In this document: piece after piece, positions 51,854-59,497 of the stretch
How the letters are laid out: each line of letters begins with the position of its first letter
How positions within the stretch are numbered: the stretch's first letter is position 1
Source: Acidobacteriota bacterium
GTDB lineage: Bacteria > Acidobacteriota > Terriglobia > Bryobacterales > Bryobacteraceae
Reading direction: 5' to 3'
DNA length: 64,000 nt
Assembly (NCBI GenBank): GCA_018268715.1
Contig: JAFDVZ010000002.1
Span: forward strand, 615,632 to 679,631
Made by a program: the position numbers and the translations under genes
Notes under the pieces: model-generated
What the model saw: only the letters and a program-made list of their open reading frames with translations
The model's database searches: none
Told to the model about the DNA's origin: nothing

Positions 51854-52053
51854 GATGTAGCGCGCCGCCCCTTCGGATCTGGCGGCATCTCGCCCTGCTG
51901 GATCAGGCGCTGTAAGGCGGTCGGGCGCGACGGCCCGTGTTTTCGCATGTTCTTCAGAACCGTGTAAATCGCCGTGTCGAGTTCATCCGCCGCCTGGAAG
52001 GGAGTTAGGTTTGTGGTCGCGGCCAGGCGCGCCGCAATGTCCTTCTTCTTCAT
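51850..52053 (-). CDS. Small HU-like protein (N-terminal half of an HU fold)
   Basis: The 67-residue protein begins MKKKDIAARLAATTNLTPFQ, followed by AADELDTAIYTVLKNM, which aligns with helices 1-2 of HU/IHF proteins. The DNA-gripping beta arms are absent; the tail is basic and Pro-rich. Its last codons overlap the start of the HU-TIR gene by 4 nt. The following gene starts with an HU-like helix end and strand, so the two products may complete one HU-like fold. The alternative is two independent degenerate HU domains. Confidence 0.68.
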   Translation of the reverse strand: MKKKDIAARLAATTNLTPFQAADELDTAIYTVLKNMRKHGPSRPTALQRLIQQGEMPPDPKGRRATS

Positions 52054-52119
52054 CGCACCCCCATTGTAGAGGGGCGTCTCCGAAAACCTCCCCGGGCGGA
52101 AAAGTGATATTTCCCCGTA

Positions 52120-52147
52120 TTGTATTGAATCGAAAGGCTCTTATAGG
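52120..52147 (+). promoter_or_regulatory. Candidate sigma-70 promoter upstream of the Lys-rich peptide
   Basis: TTGTAT (52120-52125), 16 bp and TATAGG (52142-52147) lie in an AT-rich intergenic stretch ~145 bp ahead of the Lys-rich peptide. The transcript would carry a long leader. A second candidate -10 (TATTTT, 52196-52201) exists. There is no experimental support. Confidence 0.33.
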
Positions 52148-52293
52148 TGTAAATGGAAGATTCGCGAGTGTTGTGAACGGCGAATATGATGAAGCTATTT
52201 TAATGTGACCTTAAGGGAGGGTTCATGTCGGGCTGGCATGATCAGGTTGTGGGCGATGGAAGTCGCCGACAACTAACAAGGAGATCCCTAACA

Positions 52294-52443
52294 ATGAAGA
52301 AATTCATGACCATGATGCTCGGCCTCAGCCTGGTTCTCGGCGCCGCTTCCGTCGCTTTCGGTGAGGACGCGAAGGACACCACGAAGAAGGAAAAGAAGGC
52401 GAAGAAGGCGAAGGCCAAGAAGACCACCGAAGAGAAGAAGTAG
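52294..52443 (+). CDS. Small exported lysine-rich protein
   Basis: The 49-residue precursor has a clear signal peptide (KKFMTMMLGLSLVLGAASVAFG) and a mature part of only ~26 residues, over half Lys, ending TTEEKK. AAGGAG 11 nt before ATG 52294 is a strong ribosome-binding site and decides the start over upstream in-frame codons. A strong intrinsic terminator follows, so this is a well-defined monocistronic unit despite its size. Function is unknown; similar Lys-rich small exported peptides in Acidobacteriota are annotated as hypothetical. Confidence 0.72.
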   Translation: MKKFMTMMLGLSLVLGAASVAFGEDAKDTTKKEKKAKKAKAKKTTEEKK

Positions 52444-52472
52444 TTCTTCCTTCCCTTTCAACAATTTCAATG

Positions 52473-52520
52473 AATCGCGCGCGGCGCCCCTGGGGGCAGT
52501 CAGCGCGCGATTTCGTTTTT
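52473..52520 (+). terminator. Strong intrinsic terminator
   Basis: AATCGCGCGC (52473-52482) pairs with GCGCGCGATT (52503-52512), a perfect 10-bp GC-rich stem. The loop itself contains GCCCC/GGGGC, able to extend the structure. TTCGTTTTT follows. It ends the Lys-rich peptide transcript. Confidence 0.85.
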
Positions 52521-52604
52521 GGGCCCCACTCGATCCCTCATTATCCCCGCTTTCGGGGGAGAACTTTGCGACCGTGAAGCCACCGTTCAGTCAGGAAGGC
52601 TTTC

Positions 52605-53042
52605 ATGTCGCAATACGCGTTGCTCGACCCGTTCTGCTATTTCCCTTTGCCGGCGTCGTTCAACTGGAACGAGTACATTGAGGCTGAGCGCGAACTCTGG
52701 GCGCTGTTTCCGGAAACCGACGGCCGGCGGGTGAACTTCGTCCAGATCGGCCTCACGGCGGAGATCTTCGCCCAGGTTCCGAATGACGGCTCCGAACTGC
52801 TCCCCGACGAGACCTACATCCTCATGCCCTGCCCGGATCGCACCTTGCGGCCCATCCGGATGGAGGCGTGCCGGCGGTTGACGCTGTCGGAGTATCGTAT
52901 GGGGCACCTCACCGCCATCAAACTGATGGGAAAAATGAGTGAGGCGGCCGACGTGATGCGCGAGGTGGGAGCCTGCATTCTCGGCGACGAAGTGATGGAG
53001 GAAGTCGAGGCGCGCCTCCGCGACGAAGAGGAAGACGAGTAG
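52605..53042 (+). CDS. Hypothetical protein with acidic C-terminus
   Basis: The 145-residue protein is without a recognised family. There is no signal peptide or membrane segment. It has a conserved-looking aromatic N-terminus (YALLDPFCYFPLPASFNWNEY), a central mixed region, and an acidic helical tail (VMEEVEARLRDEEEDE). AGGAAGG ahead of ATG 52605 is a good ribosome-binding site, which supports coding. It converges on the POTRA gene with ~15 bp between stops. Confidence 0.6.
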   Translation: MSQYALLDPFCYFPLPASFNWNEYIEAERELWALFPETDGRRVNFVQIGLTAEIFAQVPNDGSELLPDETYILMPCPDRTLRPIRMEACRRLTLSEYRMGHLTAIKLMGKMSEAADVMREVGACILGDEVMEEVEARLRDEEEDE

Positions 53043-53057
53043 TCCGGGCCTCGCCGG

Positions 53058-54434
53058 TCAGTAGATCGGCGGACCGCCCTCCTGCTGTTCGCGCTCCCGC
53101 TTCTTTCGCTTTTCCTTCTCTGGATCCTCGCCGCCCTTGAAGTGGAGCGTGATATCCACCGTGGCGGTCTTTTCCTGGATCGACTGATCCCACCGGGTGT
53201 CGAGCAGGTTGTCGAAGTAACCATCCTCCTTAACCCGATTGAGAAAGTACTGCGGATAATCGCCGTTGAACGGATCGCCCTCCTTGAGCGACCACAACTT
53301 CCGGATGGCGGGCTCGCTCACCACGTCCAGGCCGGCGATGATCAGCTTGCCCATGTGAAACTGCGTCCCCAGTTCGCTCGTAAACGCGATATCTACTGTG
53401 TTTTCTTTCTCATGCAGGCGCCGGCGGACGCTGGTGCGCGATCGTATGTAGCCTTCTTTGTGCAGTTCTTTCTGAATTGCGTCGATGGCTCCGCTCACGG
53501 CGTCGAAGTTGGCCACGTCTCCAGACTTCAAATTTGCTGTTTTTAGTACACGTTTTGGGGGTATAACGGGCACTTCCGAGCTGATTTCGGCGAATTTAAA
53601 GACGGGTCCTTCCTCGACATTGACCCGAACCCGAACTCCGTCGACGTTTTTCACCGGGACGGTGTCGATCGCTCCAAACAGCACTTTCAGGCGGCCGCGC
53701 CCGTCGTAGAGCGGCCGAATCGCCGTATCTAGCAGATTTCGAACGGCTTCCTCGCGATAGGGGAGTCCCGTCGCGACGGCCGACAGCGCATTATGCAGCG
53801 TCGACGCCGGCAGCACCTGGTTGCCGATGAACTCGACCTCCGCGATGGCCGTCGGGGAGGTTTTGGGCCGGAACACCACGGCCAGCTCGCCCGGCTTGTC
53901 GGCCACCACCTGGGCTGTGACCGTGTCCTTGAAGCTCTGGCCGAGGTACTCCTGGAGGTCGGCGGCGAACCGGTCGATCAACTGCCGGGTGCCGGGGATC
54001 TTGTCCTCAAACAGAGGTTCGCGGCTTTTCAGGGCCGCCTTCAGGCGCCGTTCGGAGTCTGGAAGCCCTTCAAAACGAAAGGGATATAGTTGCTGGACCT
54101 CCACCACGTCGAATACCCCGGCGTAACCCTTGCCGTCGGGCGACGGTCCATAGCTGAAGCCGACGCTTTCAAACGCTCCCGACGCGGTGAGCCGCTTCTG
54201 CGCCTCCTCAAACTCCGGTTTGGCGACCAAAACGCCCATTTTCATGCCGGCAGCCGTCAAAATCTGCTTCTCCGAGTACAGACTGTTTCCGTTCACCTTC
54301 AGGCTGACCAGCGGAAACTTGAGCGACGGATCGCCGGGCTTCGGAGCTTCGACCTTGGGGGCGGGTTTGCGGACGGGCGCGCGCTGGGCGAATCCGGGCG
54401 CAACGATCAGGATAAGGGCCGCGAGCAGACGCAT
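53058..54434 (-). CDS. POTRA-repeat protein lacking a beta-barrel
   Basis: The 458-residue protein has a signal peptide (RLLAALILIVAPGFAQR) and tandem POTRA-type units (for example FPLVSLKVNGNSLYSEKQIL, AIAEVEFIGNQVLPASTLHNAL, FHMGKLIIAGLDVVSEPAIR), the periplasmic chaperone modules of BamA/TamA/Omp85 proteins. The expected C-terminal membrane barrel (~400 residues) is missing; the end is a charged KEKRKKREREQQ tail. It may therefore assist another Omp85 protein or act as a soluble periplasmic factor. ATG 54434 begins the signal peptide. It is the last gene of the sigma/anti-sigma/rsmA run. Confidence 0.85.
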   Translation of the reverse strand: MRLLAALILIVAPGFAQRAPVRKPAPKVEAPKPGDPSLKFPLVSLKVNGNSLYSEKQILTAAGMKMGVLVAKPEFEEAQKRLTASGAFESVGFSYGPSPDGKGYAGVFDVVEVQQLYPFRFEGLPDSERRLKAALKSREPLFEDKIPGTRQLIDRFAADLQEYLGQSFKDTVTAQVVADKPGELAVVFRPKTSPTAIAEVEFIGNQVLPASTLHNALSAVATGLPYREEAVRNLLDTAIRPLYDGRGRLKVLFGAIDTVPVKNVDGVRVRVNVEEGPVFKFAEISSEVPVIPPKRVLKTANLKSGDVANFDAVSGAIDAIQKELHKEGYIRSRTSVRRRLHEKENTVDIAFTSELGTQFHMGKLIIAGLDVVSEPAIRKLWSLKEGDPFNGDYPQYFLNRVKEDGYFDNLLDTRWDQSIQEKTATVDITLHFKGGEDPEKEKRKKREREQQEGGPPIY

Positions 54435-54469
54435 GTATATAGTTTGCGATGCGCGCCGCCGGATGCAAG

Positions 54470-55216
54470 TTACTTCGGCGGCGGGGCGGCGAGCCGCGCG
54501 TGCAAATCCGCCAACTGCTCCCACCCCAGTTGTTCGGCGCGCAGACCGCCTTCCGGCGCCTCCGCGACGGCCGGATATCGCTCCTTCAGGTTGTTGCGGA
54601 GCGTTTTGCGCTTATGGGCGAAGGCGAGCCCGGCGAATTCGAGGAACGCCGCCGCGTCGGGGACGGCGTCGGGCCGGGGGGTCAAACGGATCACCGCCGA
54701 TTCCACCTTGGGAGGGGGAGCGAAGGCCGCCGGGCTAACCGGGAACAGGAACTCGGCCTGAGCGTGGACGGCGGTTTGAACTGTCAGGAACCCGTAATCG
54801 CGCGTTCCCGGCGCGGCGGTCACCCGTTCGGCGACTTCCCGCTGCACCAGAAACACCGCCCGCTTCCAGCCCGGTGTGGCGAACACCTTCGACAGGATCG
54901 GCGAGGTGATGTAGTAGGGCAGATTGCCGGCGATGACGGCGGGACCCCATTCGGCGAGACCGGTCTTCAGGACGTCGTTCTCGACAATCGTGAGCCCGGC
55001 GCTTTCCCGGAACCGCGTGCGAAGGTATCCGGCGAGATAGGGGTCCACTTCAATGGCGACGACGCGATCCGCCAGGCTGAGAAGTTGTCGCGTGAGGGCG
55101 CCTTTGCCGGGACCGATTTCAACCACCGTCTCTTCACGTTCGCCGCAGGCAGCCTCGGCGATCCGGCGCAATATCGATTCGCGAATGAGAAAATGCTGAC
55201 CGAAGCGTCTGCCCAC
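54470..55216 (-). CDS. rsmA: 16S rRNA dimethyladenosine transferase RsmA/KsgA
   Basis: The 248-residue methyltransferase dimethylates the two adjacent adenosines of helix 45 in 16S rRNA. RRFGQHFL opens the protein, motif I is VVEIGPGKGALT, motif IV the catalytic NLPYYI, and FAPPPKVESAVIRL is the family C-terminal signature. It has the normal length. It lies 12 bp after the anti-sigma gene and 35 bp before the POTRA gene on the same strand, so it is likely co-transcribed with them. Confidence 0.96.
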   Translation of the reverse strand: MGRRFGQHFLIRESILRRIAEAACGEREETVVEIGPGKGALTRQLLSLADRVVAIEVDPYLAGYLRTRFRESAGLTIVENDVLKTGLAEWGPAVIAGNLPYYITSPILSKVFATPGWKRAVFLVQREVAERVTAAPGTRDYGFLTVQTAVHAQAEFLFPVSPAAFAPPPKVESAVIRLTPRPDAVPDAAAFLEFAGLAFAHKRKTLRNNLKERYPAVAEAPEGGLRAEQLGWEQLADLHARLAAPPPK

Positions 55217-55228
55217 TGGAGCGGCGCT

Positions 55229-55918
55229 TTAACCCTTGATGTCGATCCGGCTGGTGCGGAACTTCACCCGGACCCGGCCGGAGGTCGGCTGGCCGAAGGA
55301 GGTGGCTGGCGTGAACTGCGTCAACAGCAGGGAGCTTTCAAAGCGCCGCCGGGTGGACTCGTCGCGCAGCAGCGACCCGCCGCTCACGATGGTGTAATCG
55401 GTAAACCGGCCCTGGTCGTCGATCATCAGGTCGACGACGATGTCCGCCTCGCCGATGGTGGGCCAGTGAACGTCCTTCACGCTGGCCGAGGTGAACAGGC
55501 CGGTGGGAACGTCGCTGTGGATCGGATGCACTTCGAAGGTCAGGTCCGGCACCAGCACGCCGAACAGCAGCATGGCCGCCGAAAGTCCGCCGGCTACCGG
55601 GAGAGCCAGCGGCTGCATGAGGTTCTTGAGGGTTAAATGGGCGCGGTCCCGCCAGGCCGCGAAGCTGTGAGCGAAAGTCAGGCGCGCCTGCCTCCGCTTC
55701 CGTTCGTGCGAAGCGATTACGCGTAGCGCCGTGGTGAGGTCGGCCGATGGCTTGCGAACCGGCAGGCTGCGGAGGCTTTCCCGCACGCGACGATAATCGT
55801 TCACCGTCTCCGCGCAGTCGGGACAGGCATCGACATGCCTCATCATCTCCTGCGCTTCCCTGGGCTCAGCAGCGTCGACCAATGCCGCGATTGCACGATT
55901 TGACTTCAAGCACTCCAT
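55229..55918 (-). CDS. Zinc-finger anti-sigma factor with TonB-C-like periplasmic domain
   Basis: The 229-residue protein has an N-terminal zinc-binding anti-sigma motif (His28 and Cys32, Cys35 in HVDACPDC), a basic cytoplasmic region, one membrane span near residues 100-125 (LPVAGGLSAAMLLFGVL), and a C-terminal ~100-residue domain with IVVDLMIDDQGRFTDYTIVSGG and FTPATSFGQPTSGRVRVKF, which resembles the TonB C-terminal fold. It should hold the ECF sigma factor encoded just upstream at the membrane. The periplasmic domain is the likely signal input. It starts 3 nt after the sigma gene stop. Confidence 0.85.
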   Translation of the reverse strand: MECLKSNRAIAALVDAAEPREAQEMMRHVDACPDCAETVNDYRRVRESLRSLPVRKPSADLTTALRVIASHERKRRQARLTFAHSFAAWRDRAHLTLKNLMQPLALPVAGGLSAAMLLFGVLVPDLTFEVHPIHSDVPTGLFTSASVKDVHWPTIGEADIVVDLMIDDQGRFTDYTIVSGGSLLRDESTRRRFESSLLLTQFTPATSFGQPTSGRVRVKFRTSRIDIKG

Positions 55919-55921
55919 ACG

Positions 55922-56605
55922 TCAGTCCGCGGGCTGCGGCGTCCACTTCAGACGCGCGCCTTCGTTCGTTGCCGGGTTTAGCCGGACCGTAAGCGCGTGG
56001 CGAAGGGCCTCTCTACCACGCATGATTCGGGACTTTACCGTCCCCAGATTGATCTGCAGTATATCGGCGATTTCCTCGTAGGCCAGATCCTCGACATCGC
56101 GCAGCACCACCGCCGCCCGAAAAGTCGGGCTCAGGCTTTGCATGGCGTCTTCCAGGATCTGTCGCGCCTCCTCATCCACCGCCGATTGAAATGGCGATGG
56201 ACCCGTGTCGGAGAGCGTCTCCTGGTAGCTGCGTTCCTCCTCGTCCCGTTCAAGCCCGATTTCCTGCCTACGGTGCCGCGAAAACCAGCGCCGGTGATTG
56301 TGCGCCTCATTCACGGCAATGCGGTAGACCCAGGTCTTCAGGCTGCTCTGGCTGCGGAAGGACCCGATGTTCCGGAACACCTTAATAAAGACTTCCTGGA
56401 CGACATCGTTTGCATCGGCGGGGTCGTTCAGCAGACGGAAGACCAGATTGTAGACTGGCGACTGGTATCGATGGATCAGCGCCTCGTAGGCGTGTTCCTT
56501 CCCAGCCCTCAGACCATCCACCAGTTCGAATTCTTCCGATCGCGAATCGAGCGGTAGGTCGCAGGACCCGAAGCAAGTCTCCAGGTGCAGGCCGATGTTT
56601 CCCAC
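55922..56605 (-). CDS. ECF sigma factor (RpoE-like)
   Basis: The 227-residue ECF sigma factor has region 2 (ALIHRYQSPVYNLVFRLLND and VVQEVFIKVFRNIGSF) and region 4 (LEDAMQSLSPTFRAAVVLRD and YEEIADILQINLGTVKSRIMRGRE). The start is uncertain: GTG 56605 is chosen because homologues begin close to this point; ATG 56668 and a further start exist. The partner anti-sigma gene follows after 3 nt. The operon's final gene encodes a POTRA protein, which fits an envelope-stress regulon, although that is inference. Confidence 0.9.
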   Translation of the reverse strand: MGNIGLHLETCFGSCDLPLDSRSEEFELVDGLRAGKEHAYEALIHRYQSPVYNLVFRLLNDPADANDVVQEVFIKVFRNIGSFRSQSSLKTWVYRIAVNEAHNHRRWFSRHRRQEIGLERDEEERSYQETLSDTGPSPFQSAVDEEARQILEDAMQSLSPTFRAAVVLRDVEDLAYEEIADILQINLGTVKSRIMRGREALRHALTVRLNPATNEGARLKWTPQPAD

Positions 56606-56847
56606 AGCGCCTCCGACTGCAATTCTATTCCAAATGAGTAGACACCGCGACCCCACCCGAAGTTCCATGGTTCCACAAACCACGACCAAGAAGATCTATG
56701 TACTCCCCAGGTCCTACTTGAGAAATTAAGATTAACGATGAAAAAATGAGATACTTTGCCGGTAGACATAACCCACAGCTATGGAATCTGTTGCAAAAGA
56801 AAATCGGACCAGCTGATGGCGCATAATTCTTGTGGGCTGTCACTGAC

Positions 56848-58095
56848 GTGAACACGCTGTTCGTTCACAGCGCCCGGCAACTGCTCACGCTCCGTGGCGC
56901 CGCCGGACCCCGTCGCGGACTGGCCTTGGCGCAACTGCAAATCATCGATGATGGCGCGATCCTGATCGAGGATGGGGTGATTCTCGAGGTCGGGCCGACC
57001 CGACGCCTGGAGAACCTTGGGGCAGCCCGCCGGGCGCAGGAGGTGTGCGCCACCGGGCGGGTGGTGATGCCCGGTTTTGTGGACAGCCACACCCACCTGA
57101 TCTCCGGCCCGCCCAAGTTGTCCGGCGGCGCGGGCGACGGGGCCACCCATCCGGTGCGTCCGACCGATGCCGCCTACATTCGGGACGTCAGTTCGCGCCG
57201 CCTCGCCACGGAAGCCTGCCAGGCCGTCGAGCAGTGTCTCCGGCATGGGACGACCGCGATCGAGGCGAAATCGGGATATGGACTGGACGCCACCGGCGAG
57301 TTGAAGATTCTGCGCGCGCTCACCACGGTGGGAGATGGTCCGGTGACGGTGGCGCCGACGTTCTCGGCGGGCAGCACGCCGCCTCCGGAATTTGAGGGCC
57401 GCCGGGGGGAGTACATGACGTGGCTGGCCAACGACCTGCTCCCCAGGATTCACAAGCGGGGGTTGGCGCGCTTTGTCACGGCGGCGTGCGATTCGGAGTC
57501 CTTCACGGCTGATGAGATCCGGCCGTATCTGGTGGCGGGCAGGGAACTCGGAATGCCGCTGAAGCTGGACCTGGCGCACGAGGGATCGGCCGAAGCCTCG
57601 GATCTGCTGGCGGAACTCGCGTTCACGAGCGTGGACCACGTGGAGCACCTGGAGCAGAACGCCGGCCCGGTGCTGGCCGGCAGCGGCGCGGTGGCCGTTC
57701 TGACGCCCACCTGGTCATTTTTCAACGGCCGGCGCTACGCCCCGGCGCGCATGCTGATCGAGCTTGGCGTGCCGGTCGCACTGGCGTCGAACTTCAGCCG
57801 CGCCTCAAACCCCAGCTCCAACATGCAGACGGTCATCTTCCTGGCCTGCAAGCAGATGGGCCTGACCGTCGCGGAAGCGGTGTCGGCCGCCACCATCAAT
57901 TCGGCGCACGCGCTACGGTTGGGGCACCGCCTGGGCTCGATCGAACCGGGCAAGCAGGCGGACATTCTGGTGCTCAACGTCGGCGATTACCGCGAACTCG
58001 GCTTCGATTTTGGTATCAATCTGGTAGATATGACCATACGAGGCGGAGTCGCGATGACGGGTCAGACGGGAGCGCAATGGCCGCGCGCCTCATAG
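56848..58095 (+). CDS. hutI: Imidazolonepropionase, variant active-site motif
   Basis: The 415-residue amidohydrolase of histidine catabolism has HTHLISG with the two metal-ligand His, SGYGLD, LDLAHEGS with the next His, and VDHVEHLEQ. In characterised HutI the fourth ligand is an Asp in a (S/T)DxNPGS motif; here this reads ASNFSRASNPSSNMQ with Asn315 in its place, while the downstream MQ...LACKQMGLT is normal. The context is right: the next gene, which it overlaps by 19 nt, is the formiminotransferase-cyclodeaminase. GTG 56848 is used; no Shine-Dalgarno is evident. Confidence 0.87.
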   Translation: MNTLFVHSARQLLTLRGAAGPRRGLALAQLQIIDDGAILIEDGVILEVGPTRRLENLGAARRAQEVCATGRVVMPGFVDSHTHLISGPPKLSGGAGDGATHPVRPTDAAYIRDVSSRRLATEACQAVEQCLRHGTTAIEAKSGYGLDATGELKILRALTTVGDGPVTVAPTFSAGSTPPPEFEGRRGEYMTWLANDLLPRIHKRGLARFVTAACDSESFTADEIRPYLVAGRELGMPLKLDLAHEGSAEASDLLAELAFTSVDHVEHLEQNAGPVLAGSGAVAVLTPTWSFFNGRRYAPARMLIELGVPVALASNFSRASNPSSNMQTVIFLACKQMGLTVAEAVSAATINSAHALRLGHRLGSIEPGKQADILVLNVGDYRELGFDFGINLVDMTIRGGVAMTGQTGAQWPRAS

Positions 58096-59462
58096 AGTGC
58101 GTCCCGAATTTTTCAGAGGGTCGTGACCGGGGGGTGGTCGACGCCATTCTGGCTTCGCTGGCCGGGGTGCGAGGAGCGAGCCTGCTCGCCCACGAGTCCG
58201 ATCCGGATCATAACCGCTCCGTGGCGACCCTGGCGGGCGAGCCTCGGGCGGTGTGCGAGGCCGCTTTTCGCGGGATCGCGACGGCGGTGGAGTTGATCCG
58301 CCTGCCGGCGCACACCGGCGTCCACCCGCGCATCGGCGCCGCCGACGTCGTGCCGCTGGTTCCGGTGGCGGGGATCTCCCTGGAGCAGTGCGCGACGCTC
58401 GCCAGGCAATTGGGCGAACGGGTGTGGCGGGAGTTGGGAGTGCCCGTCTACTTCTATGAAGCAGCGGCGTCGCGCGAGGACCGGAGGCGGCTGGAGAATA
58501 TCCGTCGCGGCGGCGTCGAGTGGTTGCGGGAGCATATCGGCGAACGGCCCCCTGATGTCGGCGATCGAGCGCTGCATCCGACCGCCGGCGCCACCGTCAT
58601 CGGGGCGCGCAAGTTCCTGATCGCCTTCAACGTCAACCTGGCCACCGGGGACCTGGCGGTGGCGAAGGCGGTGGCTCGAAAGGTGCGGGAGTCGTCGGGC
58701 GGGCTGCGGTGCGTCAAGGCCATCGGCGTGCCGCTTGAATCGCGCGGGCTGGTGCAGGTGTCGATGAATCTCACCGATTTTGAAACCACCGGCATGGCGG
58801 AGGCGTTCGAGGCCGTGCGCCGCGAGGCGGCGGCCCTGGGCGCGGACGTGGCGGGAAGCGAGATCATTGGTCTTGTTCCGCGGCGCGCGTGGGAACAGGC
58901 CGCCGGGAAGCTGATGGCGGCCGAGAATTATTCCCCGGGCCGGTTGTTGGAAAATCAGATGGAGGCTATGTTGAGCGAGCGTTCGGTGGAGGCGATGCTG
59001 GAGCAGATTGCGAGCCCGGCGGATCCGCACGGCGGAGGCAGCGCCGCGGCGTTGACCGGCGCCACCGGGGCCGCGTTGGGACACATGGCGGCCCGCATCG
59101 CCAAAGTGAGCGGCGAGCATTTCCTGGCCCACCGGGAGTTTTTCGTCGCCGCGGTGGACCGGGACGCGGCCGCCTTTGAGGCGGCGAGGGAGGGCGGAGG
59201 GCAGGACGAGCTTCAGCACGCAGCGCTCGCGCCCACCGAAATCTCAGAACGCGCGCGAGAGCTGGATCGCGACCTGCTGCGGTTGAAGGACGTGGCGCCC
59301 GCCAAGGTGCACCCCGCCATCACCACGGCGCTTGCGCTGGCCCGCGCCTCCAGGGCCGGAGGCATCGCGGCGGCGCGCGCCAATCTGGCTCTGATCGAGG
59401 ACGATGCGTTCCGCAAGCAGGTGGAGGATCGGCTGGATCGCAAGCTGACGCCTTCGGCCTGA
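58077..59462 (+). CDS. ftcD: Bifunctional glutamate formiminotransferase/formimidoyl-THF cyclodeaminase
   Basis: The 461-residue protein has an N-terminal formiminotransferase (LIECVPNFSEGRDRGVVDAI, HTGVHPRIGAADVVPLVPV, KFLIAFNVNLAT) and a C-terminal cyclodeaminase (SPADPHGGGSAAALTGATGAALG and the helical end). It moves the formimino group of N-formiminoglutamate to tetrahydrofolate and then releases ammonia, after HutI. The linker is shorter than in the ~540-residue animal enzyme. Genes for histidase and urocanase are not in the window. Confidence 0.93.
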   Translation: MAARLIECVPNFSEGRDRGVVDAILASLAGVRGASLLAHESDPDHNRSVATLAGEPRAVCEAAFRGIATAVELIRLPAHTGVHPRIGAADVVPLVPVAGISLEQCATLARQLGERVWRELGVPVYFYEAAASREDRRRLENIRRGGVEWLREHIGERPPDVGDRALHPTAGATVIGARKFLIAFNVNLATGDLAVAKAVARKVRESSGGLRCVKAIGVPLESRGLVQVSMNLTDFETTGMAEAFEAVRREAAALGADVAGSEIIGLVPRRAWEQAAGKLMAAENYSPGRLLENQMEAMLSERSVEAMLEQIASPADPHGGGSAAALTGATGAALGHMAARIAKVSGEHFLAHREFFVAAVDRDAAAFEAAREGGGQDELQHAALAPTEISERARELDRDLLRLKDVAPAKVHPAITTALALARASRAGGIAAARANLALIEDDAFRKQVEDRLDRKLTPSA

Positions 59463-59484
59463 ACCGGCGCCGTCGCGGTTCGGT

Positions 59485-59490
59485 TATGAT
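59485..59490 (+). promoter_or_regulatory. Candidate -10 element for a leaderless start at 59498
   Basis: TATGAT lies seven bases before ATG 59498. The preceding in-frame ATG codons at 59486 and 59489 region are inside or adjacent to this hexamer, so ATG 59498 is the better start. No Shine-Dalgarno is seen. Confidence 0.38.
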
Positions 59491-59497
59491 GCCTGTC

